DNA from: Bacteroidota bacterium
GTDB lineage: Bacteria; Bacteroidota; Bacteroidia; Cytophagales; Cyclobacteriaceae
NCBI GenBank assembly: GCA_016191555.1
Contig: JACPVX010000011.1
Span: 20,060 to 84,059 of the forward strand
Reading direction: 5' to 3'
DNA length: 64,000 nt
Shown: piece after piece, positions 18,142 to 27,126 of the stretch
Layout of the letters: each line of letters starts with the position of its first letter
How positions within the stretch are numbered: position 1 is the stretch's first letter
Translations under genes and position numbers: made by a program
Notes under the pieces: model-generated
The model's database searches: none
What the model saw: the letters and a program-made list of their open reading frames with translations, nothing else
Told to the model about the DNA's origin: nothing

Positions 18142-19344
18142 TTATTGGTCTACCAAAAATTCGACACCATCAATTACTAGTTTTTTAGGCACCATCACCG
18201 CCTGATTGTTTTCGTATACCTCTCCATCTTTTTTGATACGCTCGTTTCCTTGCACCTCAATCTGTTTTCCCTTTTTTAACAGGTTACGCAGTTGCTGCTG
18301 AATTTTTTCGTTGGCTTCGATGAGTACCTCATTATTTAAACGAATCGATAGAAGCTTGCCTTTTTTGTCAAGTACTAAATTTTTGATTTGACCGCGTTTC
18401 GTAGCAAATAAGAATTCATGTTTCCCATCCGGGTCACCGTAAAAGTCTCGCTCAACTTTAAGGGTGTCGGAGCCACTCACAATAGCTTGTAAACTTGGAA
18501 ATAAAAATGTTTTTATATCTACAACAAATGGATCATAATAAATTGTTACGGGTTGTTTGAGCTTCTCAATGATCATTAATCGGGTGGCGAAATCAGCTGG
18601 AAAGTTCATCCGAATCAATTCGTTTTCAGTTTGCAAGCTCAATCCAATGCACACCCCATTTTGTTTATATAGAAAAGAATGAATAGTGCCAGTCACTTTT
18701 GTCAGTAAGCCCGAACTCATCACACGACTGACTCCTTGAACGGTGTAGGCCTCGCCATCTCGCAACGGAAACTCGGTTCCGAAATTATGAAAGATGTCAC
18801 CGGGCCTAAGTTTGCTTACGGGTTTTTCTTGTGAGAAGAAGCTATTATCCAGAATGAGGATATTGCTTTCGGTCAGCACACCTTTGCTGCCTTCTATCTC
18901 TATTTTGCTTTTTACTTTCTGCTCCAAAGACAATTTTCTGTTTCTGAAAAGTGATGTTAGCTCTCCATCCTTTTTCCAATGGCAACTTATTGAATTTTTA
19001 TTCGACTGTATGGAAAGAAGCGAATCGGCTAGAAAATAGCGAAGCCAGGTACGCTTGGGATCGTCTTCAAATTTAATTTTAGGTACCCGTGATTTTACGC
19101 TCAATTTCACCGATGTCCCCACCGGAAATTGTTGGAGTATTTCTCTCCCTTGGCGGGATGGGAAGCGCGCAAGCTCTGATTGCCCTTGGGAAGAATACTG
19201 CACGATAGAATAAGCGATCCCAGGAGTGGGAATGTACTTTTCAATCACACCCTCCACTTGAAGTAATTCAACCTTCACTTTTTTCTGTGAATAACCGAAC
19301 AATGGCAAAGCGATTAGATAAAAAAGGCAAATGAATCGTGTCAT
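18142..19344 (-). CDS. Secreted protein of unknown function
   Basis: I do not recognise this 400-residue protein. ATG at 19344 gives a clean signal peptide (FICLFYLIALPLFGYSQ), so the longer reading frame is rejected. The mature part is rich in beta strands and Lys, with no cysteine motif and no membrane helix. Segments with VEGVIEKYIPTPG, VTGTIHSFLYKQNG and VQGNERIKKDG look like repeated small beta domains. It lies 77 bp downstream of the secreted EEP hydrolase, in the same direction, and 38 bp upstream of the response regulator. Confidence 0.75.
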   Translation of the reverse strand: MTRFICLFYLIALPLFGYSQKKVKVELLQVEGVIEKYIPTPGIAYSIVQYSSQGQSELARFPSRQGREILQQFPVGTSVKLSVKSRVPKIKFEDDPKRTWLRYFLADSLLSIQSNKNSISCHWKKDGELTSLFRNRKLSLEQKVKSKIEIEGSKGVLTESNILILDNSFFSQEKPVSKLRPGDIFHNFGTEFPLRDGEAYTVQGVSRVMSSGLLTKVTGTIHSFLYKQNGVCIGLSLQTENELIRMNFPADFATRLMIIEKLKQPVTIYYDPFVVDIKTFLFPSLQAIVSGSDTLKVERDFYGDPDGKHEFLFATKRGQIKNLVLDKKGKLLSIRLNNEVLIEANEKIQQQLRNLLKKGKQIEVQGNERIKKDGEVYENNQAVMVPKKLVIDGVEFLVDQ

Positions 19345-19421
19345 AACTTTTTTTAGCAATGATCGCCCTGGCGTCTGAAATCCAACTGAAGCCATGATTA
19401 AGTTTTCTTAAGGTGCTAAGA

Positions 19422-20324
19422 CTAAAATCCTTTTACCACCGCTTCCAGACCATAGTGATCAGAAAGATCGCTATGATTTTTGTGCCATTTCTTTTTAATA
19501 ATGGTGATTTGCCGATGCGAAATCTGCGCAGCACTTTGATTGGAACGAATCAGAAAATAATCTAACAAGAGTCTGAATTCTTTTCTTTTTTTGCAGAGAT
19601 CATTGTTCGGGCGATCCATCGAATACTGTTGCACACCTTTTAAATTTCCATCTTCTGCCTGAAGCACTCGCAGCATCACCGGGTATCGGGCAATGCGTTC
19701 TTCGAAATTGGCTGGCAGTGAGGCTGGTATCTGGGCTGGCACTTCTTTCAGTGTATTGAAATCGCCACAAACAATTTGAGGTACATTGGCTAGAAGGGTA
19801 GGCTTCAACAATTCGTCATGCAATTGTTGGTATTGGCTGTACATAATTTCCTTTTTGCCAAAGGCTTGTAGGTGGGTGCCAACCACCTGCAATTTCTTAC
19901 CATTTACGTTGAGGGTAGCCAATAATGCTCCTTTACGCGAAAGCCGATCGGGGCCACTTTTTTGCCGATACGTAATTTCGCGAGTATCAATAATGGGATG
20001 TTTGCTAAGAATTAATACGCCTCCATTGGTTTTGAATGAAACCAACTTTTTATTTAGCACTTGTGTTTGATGGGGATACTTTTCTTTGAGTTGTTCTAAC
20101 AAAATGGTGCGGCTGCGGTGGTAAAATAACTCCTGAAATACGACCACATCATAGTCGCGTTGTTTCAGTTCTTCGGCAATAATGCGGGCGCGTTTGGCTT
20201 TGCCATTGCCTTTTACGCCTCGTGGCAACATTTGAATATTCCACGATAGAATTTTAAGAGAATCTTGAGCTTGGCAGAAGCTGATTGAAAGAAAAAACAA
20301 CAGACCGGCTATGGTCAGTCTCAT
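19422..20324 (-). CDS. Secreted endonuclease/exonuclease/phosphatase family protein
   Basis: The protein has 300 residues with a signal peptide (about 1-19, ending FCQAQ). EEP-fold motifs appear in order: LKILSWNIQMLPRG (Asn metal ligand), FQELFYHR (catalytic Glu), GTHLQAFG, CGDFNT and a C-terminal SDHYGLEAV (Asp-His). The layout resembles secreted neutral sphingomyelinase-like phosphodiesterases, but nucleases share the fold, so lipid or nucleic acid substrates remain possible. It follows the TerB-like gene by 11 bp. Confidence 0.85.
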   Translation of the reverse strand: MRLTIAGLLFFLSISFCQAQDSLKILSWNIQMLPRGVKGNGKAKRARIIAEELKQRDYDVVVFQELFYHRSRTILLEQLKEKYPHQTQVLNKKLVSFKTNGGVLILSKHPIIDTREITYRQKSGPDRLSRKGALLATLNVNGKKLQVVGTHLQAFGKKEIMYSQYQQLHDELLKPTLLANVPQIVCGDFNTLKEVPAQIPASLPANFEERIARYPVMLRVLQAEDGNLKGVQQYSMDRPNNDLCKKRKEFRLLLDYFLIRSNQSAAQISHRQITIIKKKWHKNHSDLSDHYGLEAVVKGF

Positions 20325-20335
20325 TGCATTGAAGG

Positions 20336-20734
20336 CTAATCTTTTTTAAGATGCTTTTCTACAAGTTGCTTCAACGACTCCAATTCACTCGCGTCTGATG
20401 TGTTTTTTACATTTAACATCAGCTCAAACATAGCTTGTTCGCTGTAGCCGAGTCGGGAGGCAACGGAAGAACAGAATTTAATTTCTTCTTTATAAAGTCG
20501 CTCGTCAATTTTCATCAATTGAACGAGGCTAAAGATATAATTGAATTTTTGATCAGGTGTTAGATTATCCGGGATGATCACTTCGTGCGAGTTGTAAAAC
20601 AAAGTTGACACCGAAGACTCCGGGAATCCATTGGCCTTGCCGATGTTGGTAATGTAGCTTTTTTCACGTTCGGCCATTTCACCGTCAATCCGCGAAAGGT
20701 TTACTAACAATTTCAATTGTTCGAGCAGTGCCAT
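20336..20734 (-). CDS. TerB-like domain protein
   Basis: This is a 132-residue, all-helical, soluble protein. The pattern LLVNLSRIDGEMAEREKSYI and a second similar helical repeat (LVQLMKIDERLYKEEIKFC) match the TerB/DjlA N-terminal fold, which carries acidic metal-binding residues. The name comes from tellurite resistance, but no other ter gene is here and a general stress or membrane role is more likely. It is first in a minus-strand run with the EEP hydrolase. Confidence 0.72.
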   Translation of the reverse strand: MALLEQLKLLVNLSRIDGEMAEREKSYITNIGKANGFPESSVSTLFYNSHEVIIPDNLTPDQKFNYIFSLVQLMKIDERLYKEEIKFCSSVASRLGYSEQAMFELMLNVKNTSDASELESLKQLVEKHLKKD

Positions 20735-20804
20735 ATATCTTTCTTTTAACCAAAAATCAGAAATTTATCGACTAATAAAAATAGCTTGATTTGAATTACC
20801 TTAC

Positions 20805-21398
20805 ATGCCTATGAATTTTTTAGCGCACCTCTATCTTTCTGGCTCCGATCCGCATGTGCAATTGGGCAATTTTATTGGTGACTTTGTGCGTGGCAAAGAC
20901 TTGGCTGAGCGCTATCACTCGGATATTGTGCGTGGTATTGAGTTACATAGGCTAATTGATGAATTCACCGATAAGCATCCGATTGTGCGGCAAAGTAAAG
21001 AGCGACTTCGGCCAAAATACCGACATTACGCTCCAGTCATTGTGGATATTTATTATGATCATTTTTTGGCCATTAACTGGCATTTATATCATCCACAATT
21101 ACTTCCCGACTTTGCCGAACAATGTTATGAGATGGTTCTTCAAAATGAGGCCATTCTGCCCGAGCAAGTAAAATGGATGATGCCCCACATGATCAAGGGC
21201 AATTGGCTGGTAAACTATGCGCGAATAGAAGGAATTGAGAAAGTGCTGGGTGGCATGGCGAGGAGATCAAAGTTTGATTCGAAGATGAATGAAGCGGGTG
21301 CTGAATTGGTTCAATACCACCCGGATTTTAACCAGGAGTTTCAGGCATTTTTTCCACTTCTGAAGGCAGAGGCTGATAATTTTCTCGCGAACTATTAA
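20805..21398 (+). CDS. Acyl carrier protein phosphodiesterase (AcpH-like)
   Basis: The 197-residue protein fits the DUF479/AcpH family. MNFLAHLYLSG opens the protein, GNFIGDFVRGKD and GIELHRLIDEFTDKHP follow, and YYDHFLA is near 90, giving His and Asp residues of an HD-like metal site. The enzyme removes 4'-phosphopantetheine from ACP. ATG at 20811 (MNFLAH) is as good a start as 20805. It precedes a small conserved gene by 9 bp. Confidence 0.87.
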   Translation: MPMNFLAHLYLSGSDPHVQLGNFIGDFVRGKDLAERYHSDIVRGIELHRLIDEFTDKHPIVRQSKERLRPKYRHYAPVIVDIYYDHFLAINWHLYHPQLLPDFAEQCYEMVLQNEAILPEQVKWMMPHMIKGNWLVNYARIEGIEKVLGGMARRSKFDSKMNEAGAELVQYHPDFNQEFQAFFPLLKAEADNFLANY

Positions 21399-21407
21399 TT
21401 TTACGCC

Positions 21408-21785
21408 ATGGATGTACCCATGATCAACGATCCCGAACTAAACGGAAAATATTTAGGAACTATCAGTGCTGATTTTGTGAAGGTAGCCGATACCTTGAAA
21501 GAAGCTTCGTATCAAATTCGGAAGGCTGGATTTAACTACCCGATATTCGCCATTTCAAAAGATACCATTCCCATTGGTCAATTGCTGATCGATAAATTAT
21601 CGCTGGAAATTGACTGGAATTACTTCGCTTCTTTTCTGGATGAGTTTGTACAACGCGAACTCGTGGCCAAAGACAAGGAAGAAGAGTTTGTGCAAGCTTA
21701 CAAAGACCCGGATGAATTCTGTTGTCTCTTTGTCGTTGATAAAGAATTTACTCGCTTTGTTTTTATTCCGTATCCGGAGGATTAG
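21408..21785 (+). CDS. Conserved hypothetical protein, 125 residues
   Basis: This is a soluble acidic protein without a signal peptide, membrane helix or cysteine motif. It has alternating helix and strand with several aromatic residues, for example FNYPIFAISK, LEIDWNYFASFLDEFV and FCCLFVVDKEFTRFVFIPYP. I believe similar proteins occur in other Bacteroidota but cannot name a function. It lies 9 bp after the AcpH-like gene, so it is likely co-transcribed, and it is convergent with thiL. Confidence 0.72.
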   Translation: MDVPMINDPELNGKYLGTISADFVKVADTLKEASYQIRKAGFNYPIFAISKDTIPIGQLLIDKLSLEIDWNYFASFLDEFVQRELVAKDKEEEFVQAYKDPDEFCCLFVVDKEFTRFVFIPYPED

Positions 21786-21788
21786 TCG

Positions 21789-22829
21789 CTATTCAAAACT
21801 TTTAAAATGATTCCATCCTTGCGCCTTCAAGGGCACAACGGTTTGCTGCTTTGTTACCATCACATTTTGTTGTGTGTTGCTGTGCATGTGTCCGATAAAA
21901 TGAATATCCGGATGGTTTTTTAATTTTTCGTGATCGGCAGGTGAGATGGTGAACAGTAACTCATAATCTTCACCGCCATTCAAAGCACATGTAATCGGGT
22001 CGAGTTTAAATTCGATAGCTGTTTCGAAGGTCATCGAATCAATCGGCACATTCTCTTCAAAAATCTTTACACCTAAATTGGAGTTCTTGCCCAAATGCAT
22101 CAATTCAGAGGCCAATCCATCGGATATGTCGATCATGGAAGTTGGTACGATATTATTTTCAAATAGCTCGTGAATGATATCCATGCGAGCTTCCGGCTTT
22201 AATTGGCGGCCTACTAAGTATTCATACTTTTCAAGATCAGGCTGCATCTCAGGGTTGGTAAGAAATACTTGCTTCTCCCGCTCCAACACTTGAAGGCCCA
22301 TGTAGGCAGCGCCCAAATCTCCGGTCACGCAAATGATATCATTATTTTTTGCAGTGCTTCTTCGCGCCACTTTGTCTTTTGCCACCCGACCGATCGCGGT
22401 AATAGAAATTACCAAACCGGAAGCGGAGGCCGTTGTGTCACCACCTACCAAATCTACTTTGTAATTTTCGCATGCTGCATGGATGCCACTGTACAAAGCA
22501 TCAATCGCTTCTATCGAAAATCGATTGCTCAGACCAAGACCAATGGTGATTTGCTCCGGCTTTCCATTCATGGCCGCAATGTCGGATACATTTACAGCAA
22601 CTGCTTTATAACCCAAGTGTTGCAACGGCATGTACGATAAATCGAAGTGAATGCCTTCCAATAACATATCAGTTGTTATTACCAGATAATCCTCACCAGC
22701 ATCGATCATGGCTGCATCATCGCCAATACCTAGTACAGATGTAGGGTTTTGTAAGGAAAATTGCTTTTGAATGCGTTCGATCAGCCCAAATTCTCCGATT
22801 TGATTCAGTTCAGTGCGGTTTTCTGCCAT
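21789..22829 (-). CDS. thiL: Thiamine-monophosphate kinase
   Basis: This 346-residue enzyme makes thiamine diphosphate from the monophosphate with ATP. An N-terminal GIGDDAAMID motif, the metal and ATP site TTDMLLEGIHFDL, DLVGGDTTAS and the C-terminal GGEDYELLFT are all present. ATG at 22829 is preferred because a -7 promoter element lies at 22872-22879, downstream of which transcription would begin, and because homology starts at ELNQIGEFGLI. No other thiamine gene is nearby. Confidence 0.95.
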   Translation of the reverse strand: MAENRTELNQIGEFGLIERIQKQFSLQNPTSVLGIGDDAAMIDAGEDYLVITTDMLLEGIHFDLSYMPLQHLGYKAVAVNVSDIAAMNGKPEQITIGLGLSNRFSIEAIDALYSGIHAACENYKVDLVGGDTTASASGLVISITAIGRVAKDKVARRSTAKNNDIICVTGDLGAAYMGLQVLEREKQVFLTNPEMQPDLEKYEYLVGRQLKPEARMDIIHELFENNIVPTSMIDISDGLASELMHLGKNSNLGVKIFEENVPIDSMTFETAIEFKLDPITCALNGGEDYELLFTISPADHEKLKNHPDIHFIGHMHSNTQQNVMVTKQQTVVPLKAQGWNHFKSFE

Positions 22830-22871
22830 GCGGTAATATTGTTTGGTCGCTTGATATGTTGGTTCGTCCGA

Positions 22872-22879
22872 CAAAAGTA
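22872..22879 (-). promoter_or_regulatory. Candidate -7 element of thiL
   Basis: TACTTTTG on the minus strand fits TAnnTTTG, about 43 bp before the thiL ATG at 22829. It supports the shorter thiL start. No clear -33 element is seen. Confidence 0.4.
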
Positions 22880-22948
22880 CAACTTGAAGCGAATACTACC
22901 GCCATTTGCCGCAAGGCTTAGTATCTAGAATCAAACAAAAGAAGATAT

Positions 22949-23107
22949 ATGAAGAAGTTACTTGTACCTTTTATAGCCGCTTTGATCTTTTTTAGTTCAT
23001 GCCGCGTGGAGAAGTCGTACTACCAAACTTCCATTGGTAAGAAGAAACAGAAATACTACAACGATTTGCAATTTGGAGCTAGTAAGCATCCGAAGCGGAC
23101 GTTTTAG
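22949..23107 (+). CDS. Tiny lipoprotein, 52 residues
   Basis: A short reading frame encodes MKKLLVPFIAALIFFSSC and then a basic, Tyr- and Lys-rich tail ending in HPKRTF. The N-terminus is a textbook lipoprotein signal with lipobox FSSC and Cys18, so a mature peptide of about 35 residues would be lipid-anchored. It is divergent from thiL and overlaps the 3' end of the 1002-residue membrane protein gene tail to tail by 29 bp. Function is unknown. The lipobox and the ATG after a purine-rich stretch are the main support. Confidence 0.65.
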   Translation: MKKLLVPFIAALIFFSSCRVEKSYYQTSIGKKKQKYYNDLQFGASKHPKRTF

Positions 23108-26087
23108 AAAATAGGGTTGAGTTAGTATTTACAAATTCTTCGAATCGCTTAGTTGACATGAGTTGCTTCAACTTCGTTAATGATTGTTGTGCCTCTTCAT
23201 CAAAACCCAGAGCTGCTGATAATTTGCTATGTTCTTTTAACAGCCTCACTGAATTAGGATTGGCCAACAAGCCATTTACTAATATGGAGTAGGGCTTCAG
23301 CCGATCAGTTGTGTCTTTTGTGTAATAGTTAGCTGCAAGGATTAACCCCTCTTCAAACAAAAGATTAGCTTCTGCTAAATAAGCAATGCTGGATTGCACT
23401 TCATTGCCTTTGCCTGTATGGAGTGCAAGCAATGTGGCGAGGTAGGTGGATTCATTTTTAAACTCAGATGGTAATCCCTCCTTTAGTTTTGATTCTATGA
23501 AATCCCATTGTTGAGTAACGGTGCTGAGGAATAAGTTCAGTACCAGTATCTCGTCAGCTAGCGATTTACTTTTTAGTTGCGCACCTCGTAATAATTGTAA
23601 CTCATTAATCGCCAATTGCACTTCGTCTAACCGATACCACTTTTTACTCCTTTCATAAATGGCTCGCGCGCGAAGATCATTGTCATTGATGCTGTTTGCT
23701 ATTTTTTGAAAAAGCACAGAGTCTGCCAGCGACACGCGATAGTGGCACAATCCATTTTTTTCGACATCCGTCAATTCTTCCCATGAAGTGACCGGGCGCT
23801 CTAATATTTTCAGGTACACTTTCGCTTGTTGTCTTTCCAATGAATCGGTAGAAGAAATTAAAGAACGCCACAGCGGAAGTGCTTCACGAATACTGTCGGT
23901 CTCGGAATAAGCAATGGCTTCTCTGAGTTGCGCACCGGGCACCTTTTTATCATGTGCAATTTTAAAATAGCGTGCAGCGGTTAGGGCATCGCCTTGTTCT
24001 AAAAAATAAATGGCTAATAAATTGTAACGTTTACCCTGATCAGTAGAATAGGCCATTTCGCGAATGATGTCAATCGCTTTTTTAATTTGGTCTTGTTGAT
24101 AATAGGCCTGCGCCACTGAAGACAAAAGATATTCTTTAAAATTGGCATTAATAGGTTTGCGAGCCAGCGTTGCAATCTTTCGGAGTTGAAGCGTGTCAAT
24201 CGTGTTGGCTTGATTAGTCAATTGATTGCAGAGTAGCGTGGCGATTTTTAAGTTTAACACCGTATCCTTCGGAATTTCAAAATTTACTTGCAGGGGCAGA
24301 CGCTGCGCATTGGCTAACGCGATCGCATTGCTTTGGACACCCGCATCGTGTGAACCAATCAATTGCAAAAGCGAATCAGCAGGAAACTTGAGATTGAGCT
24401 TTACACTCGTAGCGAAGATGTTTGTTTCGGCAGTTATTTTTGTAAATGATGATTTGCGTGATTTTTGAAAATAGTACAACGATGAATCAAGCAAGCCAAT
24501 CTGATAGTAGTTAAGCCCTTGCGCATTGGCTAGCAACCCACTCCCGTTAAAAATGCTTAAGCCCTCTTTTAAAACTTCCTGATTTTTGGAATAGTTGCCA
24601 TTGGTACTGTAAATGTCGTTGAGGTTTAAGAAAGTTGCTTCGCTAGGTGTAGTAGAAAGTAGCCCCTCATATTCTTTCATTTCCTTGATTGGCTCTAGCT
24701 GAGTTGCGTATAGTGTGGCTAAAGCATAGTGCGCATGATGATTCCGATTTCGGTACGCCAGCGACTTTCGGTAATAGGCTTCGGCAGTTGTCAACTCACT
24801 TTGATTGAATTGAATGTCTCCCTGCGCATTGTAAACGGCAGCAATCGCGCGATCAAAGTAAGATAATAGAGGTGAAGAGAAAGATAGAAATGCAAAAGTA
24901 GCAATCGTACCCATCGCACGGAAGGTGAAGAAGGGCATGGCAGAAGGCTTGTATAATATTCGATATACATGCACATTAGCCATTAGCATTGGACCGAAAT
25001 TGGCTGTAACATAAGCCAGAAAAATAATTCCGTAGCCCATGTGAACAAATAAGATTACCTCGCTCAATGTTTCAATCAGTGGGCTGTTGTCGGTACCGAT
25101 AGAAAAACCGATAGTCGTAAAGGCGGTGAGCAAAAAGCTGAGGTAAAGAAAAACAGCATGAATGGGATTTTCTACGGCATCAGCGTACAGTGATTCCCGA
25201 TGACGAACGCCCCAAATCCCCAACACGGCAGAAACAGCTAGAAGGAAAAATGAGTTAACCGTAATGATGTCCCAGAAAATGTACTTCTCGCGAATCAAAA
25301 ACGTGATTGTTAAATTGACGAAGTAAATAGCGGAGATCAGAAAGAAGTGCATCGCACTTTTAGTTGGTGTGCGACTGCTCGTGATCACGGCTACAAAGAA
25401 TGCAACAATCTCATGCGAAACCATGATCGCGAAAACGATGCTCATAGCCGTGGCTACCAATAAGGTATTGCCTGACAGAATTAGAAAAGGCTGCGGTACT
25501 GCACTAAGGAAAAAAACGGCCAATCCAATGATAAATGTAATTGCTGTGAATGTGATAAGCCGCGTGATAAATGAATGATGAGTTCGGAACGATTGAAAGT
25601 AATAAGCTGTGCCGGCATAGAGCGCAATGACTACTCCGGAAATCGCTTTATGGCTAATACCTAAAACCAGCAGCGACTCCCAATGAAAGCTCACAAGCAT
25701 GAGGATTAGGAAACCGATCGCGCCTAAAAAGGAAAATCGTTTTAAGGTTGAGATGAAGGTTACAAAAAAAAGAAAGCCCACGGTTACCCCCAGAAGTAAA
25801 GCATAGTATAACCAAGGTGTAGATTGGAGTGAGCTGCCGCTGAAGGTTTCAAAGAGCACTAAGTTATCGGCAGGTAAATCAATCGATGAAAGGCCTACTG
25901 AAAATGAACGAATGGGAGTTTCAATCAATTCAATCTGTTGAAATTGTTCCCAATTAAAGGCGAGTGACGGATTTTGCAGGTAAGTATAAACGAAAACGAT
26001 GAATGCGCTCAGCCCAAGTATTGATAAGAGCCAAAATAAGTTTTGATCGTTCTTCGACCATTTTTTCCAAAACCAAAGTGTATTCAT
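23079..26087 (-). CDS. Large polytopic membrane protein with C-terminal TPR-like region
   Basis: I do not recognise this 1002-residue protein. About ten or eleven hydrophobic helices fill residues 15-410, with one soluble loop after the first helix (about 38-85). A long helical region with TPR-like pairs then follows to the end, for example AEAYYRKSLAYRNRNHHAHY, LANAQGLNYYQIGLLDSSLY and AQAYYQQDQIKKAIDIIREM. The helical tail could be a protein-binding surface on one side of the membrane. It starts 2 bp after the gatC stop, so the genes are likely co-transcribed and translationally coupled with gatC and plsC. No catalytic motif is evident. Confidence 0.8.
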   Translation of the reverse strand: MNTLWFWKKWSKNDQNLFWLLSILGLSAFIVFVYTYLQNPSLAFNWEQFQQIELIETPIRSFSVGLSSIDLPADNLVLFETFSGSSLQSTPWLYYALLLGVTVGFLFFVTFISTLKRFSFLGAIGFLILMLVSFHWESLLVLGISHKAISGVVIALYAGTAYYFQSFRTHHSFITRLITFTAITFIIGLAVFFLSAVPQPFLILSGNTLLVATAMSIVFAIMVSHEIVAFFVAVITSSRTPTKSAMHFFLISAIYFVNLTITFLIREKYIFWDIITVNSFFLLAVSAVLGIWGVRHRESLYADAVENPIHAVFLYLSFLLTAFTTIGFSIGTDNSPLIETLSEVILFVHMGYGIIFLAYVTANFGPMLMANVHVYRILYKPSAMPFFTFRAMGTIATFAFLSFSSPLLSYFDRAIAAVYNAQGDIQFNQSELTTAEAYYRKSLAYRNRNHHAHYALATLYATQLEPIKEMKEYEGLLSTTPSEATFLNLNDIYSTNGNYSKNQEVLKEGLSIFNGSGLLANAQGLNYYQIGLLDSSLYYFQKSRKSSFTKITAETNIFATSVKLNLKFPADSLLQLIGSHDAGVQSNAIALANAQRLPLQVNFEIPKDTVLNLKIATLLCNQLTNQANTIDTLQLRKIATLARKPINANFKEYLLSSVAQAYYQQDQIKKAIDIIREMAYSTDQGKRYNLLAIYFLEQGDALTAARYFKIAHDKKVPGAQLREAIAYSETDSIREALPLWRSLISSTDSLERQQAKVYLKILERPVTSWEELTDVEKNGLCHYRVSLADSVLFQKIANSINDNDLRARAIYERSKKWYRLDEVQLAINELQLLRGAQLKSKSLADEILVLNLFLSTVTQQWDFIESKLKEGLPSEFKNESTYLATLLALHTGKGNEVQSSIAYLAEANLLFEEGLILAANYYTKDTTDRLKPYSILVNGLLANPNSVRLLKEHSKLSAALGFDEEAQQSLTKLKQLMSTKRFEEFVNTNSTLFSKTSASDAY

Positions 26088-26089
26088 GA

Positions 26090-26377
26090 TTACTCGAGTA
26101 CTTTCGGAACTCTGAAAAATTCAGCATCCTTTTTAGGTGCATTTTGTAAAACTTCCTGATGCGATAAATATTGTGCCACTACATCTTCACGCAACGCATT
26201 TATTTCGTGACTCATGGTTGTCAATGGCTCAACGCCATCGGTATTTACCTCATTTAATTTTTCTACAAACGTGAGCATGTTGCTCATGTCGCGCAGCATT
26301 TTGTCTGTTTCTTTATCATCAATCTCCAGGCGGGACAGATGTGCAATCTTCGCTAATGTTTCTGCGTCTAATTTCAT
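26090..26377 (-). CDS. gatC: Asp/Glu-tRNA amidotransferase subunit GatC
   Basis: This is the 95-residue small subunit of GatCAB, which turns Glu-tRNA-Gln or Asp-tRNA-Asn into the amide form. The family pattern LAKIAHLSRLEIDDKE opens the protein, a middle LTFVEKLNEVNTDGVEPL follows, and LREDVV lies near the end. gatA and gatB are not in the window. Its ATG overlaps the plsC stop by 4 bp, and a large membrane protein follows after 2 bp. Confidence 0.94.
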   Translation of the reverse strand: MKLDAETLAKIAHLSRLEIDDKETDKMLRDMSNMLTFVEKLNEVNTDGVEPLTTMSHEINALREDVVAQYLSHQEVLQNAPKKDAEFFRVPKVLE

Positions 26378-27111
26378 GCTTCCGTTGACAATTCTTTCTT
26401 TAACTCTTCATCAATGATCGAAAATACAAGCTGCTTGAGTGCTGGAATATCGTTGAGAGTCATATTGGTTGTTTCGATAGGTGCATGAAAGATGACTTTC
26501 ACCGTGCCTCGGTGCAACCGCATTTTCTCTTCATCGGGCAAAATTATCCAATTATAAGGAATGGTGACAGGTACTACCGCGATTTGTTTTTCAATAGCAG
26601 TTCGAAAGGCACCGTCTTTATACGCGCACATCTTTGGCGGCTCCTTTGTTACCATGCCTCCTTCCGGATAAATGACCAGACTTTTGCCTTCGTCAATGGC
26701 TTTCATAGATGCCAAAATGGTATTGAACCGACTCTTTAAACTGGCGCGATTTACCGTGATGTGCAGCTTTCGATACATAAAGCCAAACAGTGGAATTTTC
26801 TCCATGTCGTTCTTGCCGACAAAAATAGTATTCACCGGATTGAGTCCCATAGTAGGAATATCCAAATACGAGAAGTGATTCGGACAAAAGATGTATTGCT
26901 TTGTTCGATCCAACTTCGTTCTACATTCTACCCGATAAGGTAAAAATGTCAACACGAACAGGCTCTTTGCCCAGCATCGGTTAATAATGCCTACCCAGCG
27001 GTACTGTTTCGGAAACAGGATAGGGTATAGTAAAAGGGGAAAGAACAGCAAGAACAAGACACTGAAAATAGTGAAGCCATAAATGGTATGGACCAGCCGA
27101 ATAAATTTCAT
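26374..27111 (-). CDS. plsC: 1-acyl-sn-glycerol-3-phosphate acyltransferase
   Basis: This 245-residue inner-membrane enzyme transfers an acyl chain to lysophosphatidate to make phosphatidate. A hydrophobic N-terminal helix (about 12-35), the catalytic H-x4-D block NHFSYLD with His79 and Asp84, and the substrate motif YPEGG at 148-152 are present. The length is normal. It overlaps gatC by 4 bp and follows the M24 peptidase by 15 bp in a minus-strand operon. Confidence 0.92.
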   Translation of the reverse strand: MKFIRLVHTIYGFTIFSVLFLLFFPLLLYPILFPKQYRWVGIINRCWAKSLFVLTFLPYRVECRTKLDRTKQYIFCPNHFSYLDIPTMGLNPVNTIFVGKNDMEKIPLFGFMYRKLHITVNRASLKSRFNTILASMKAIDEGKSLVIYPEGGMVTKEPPKMCAYKDGAFRTAIEKQIAVVPVTIPYNWIILPDEEKMRLHRGTVKVIFHAPIETTNMTLNDIPALKQLVFSIIDEELKKELSTEA

Positions 27112-27126
27112 GGCATCACTTCACGT

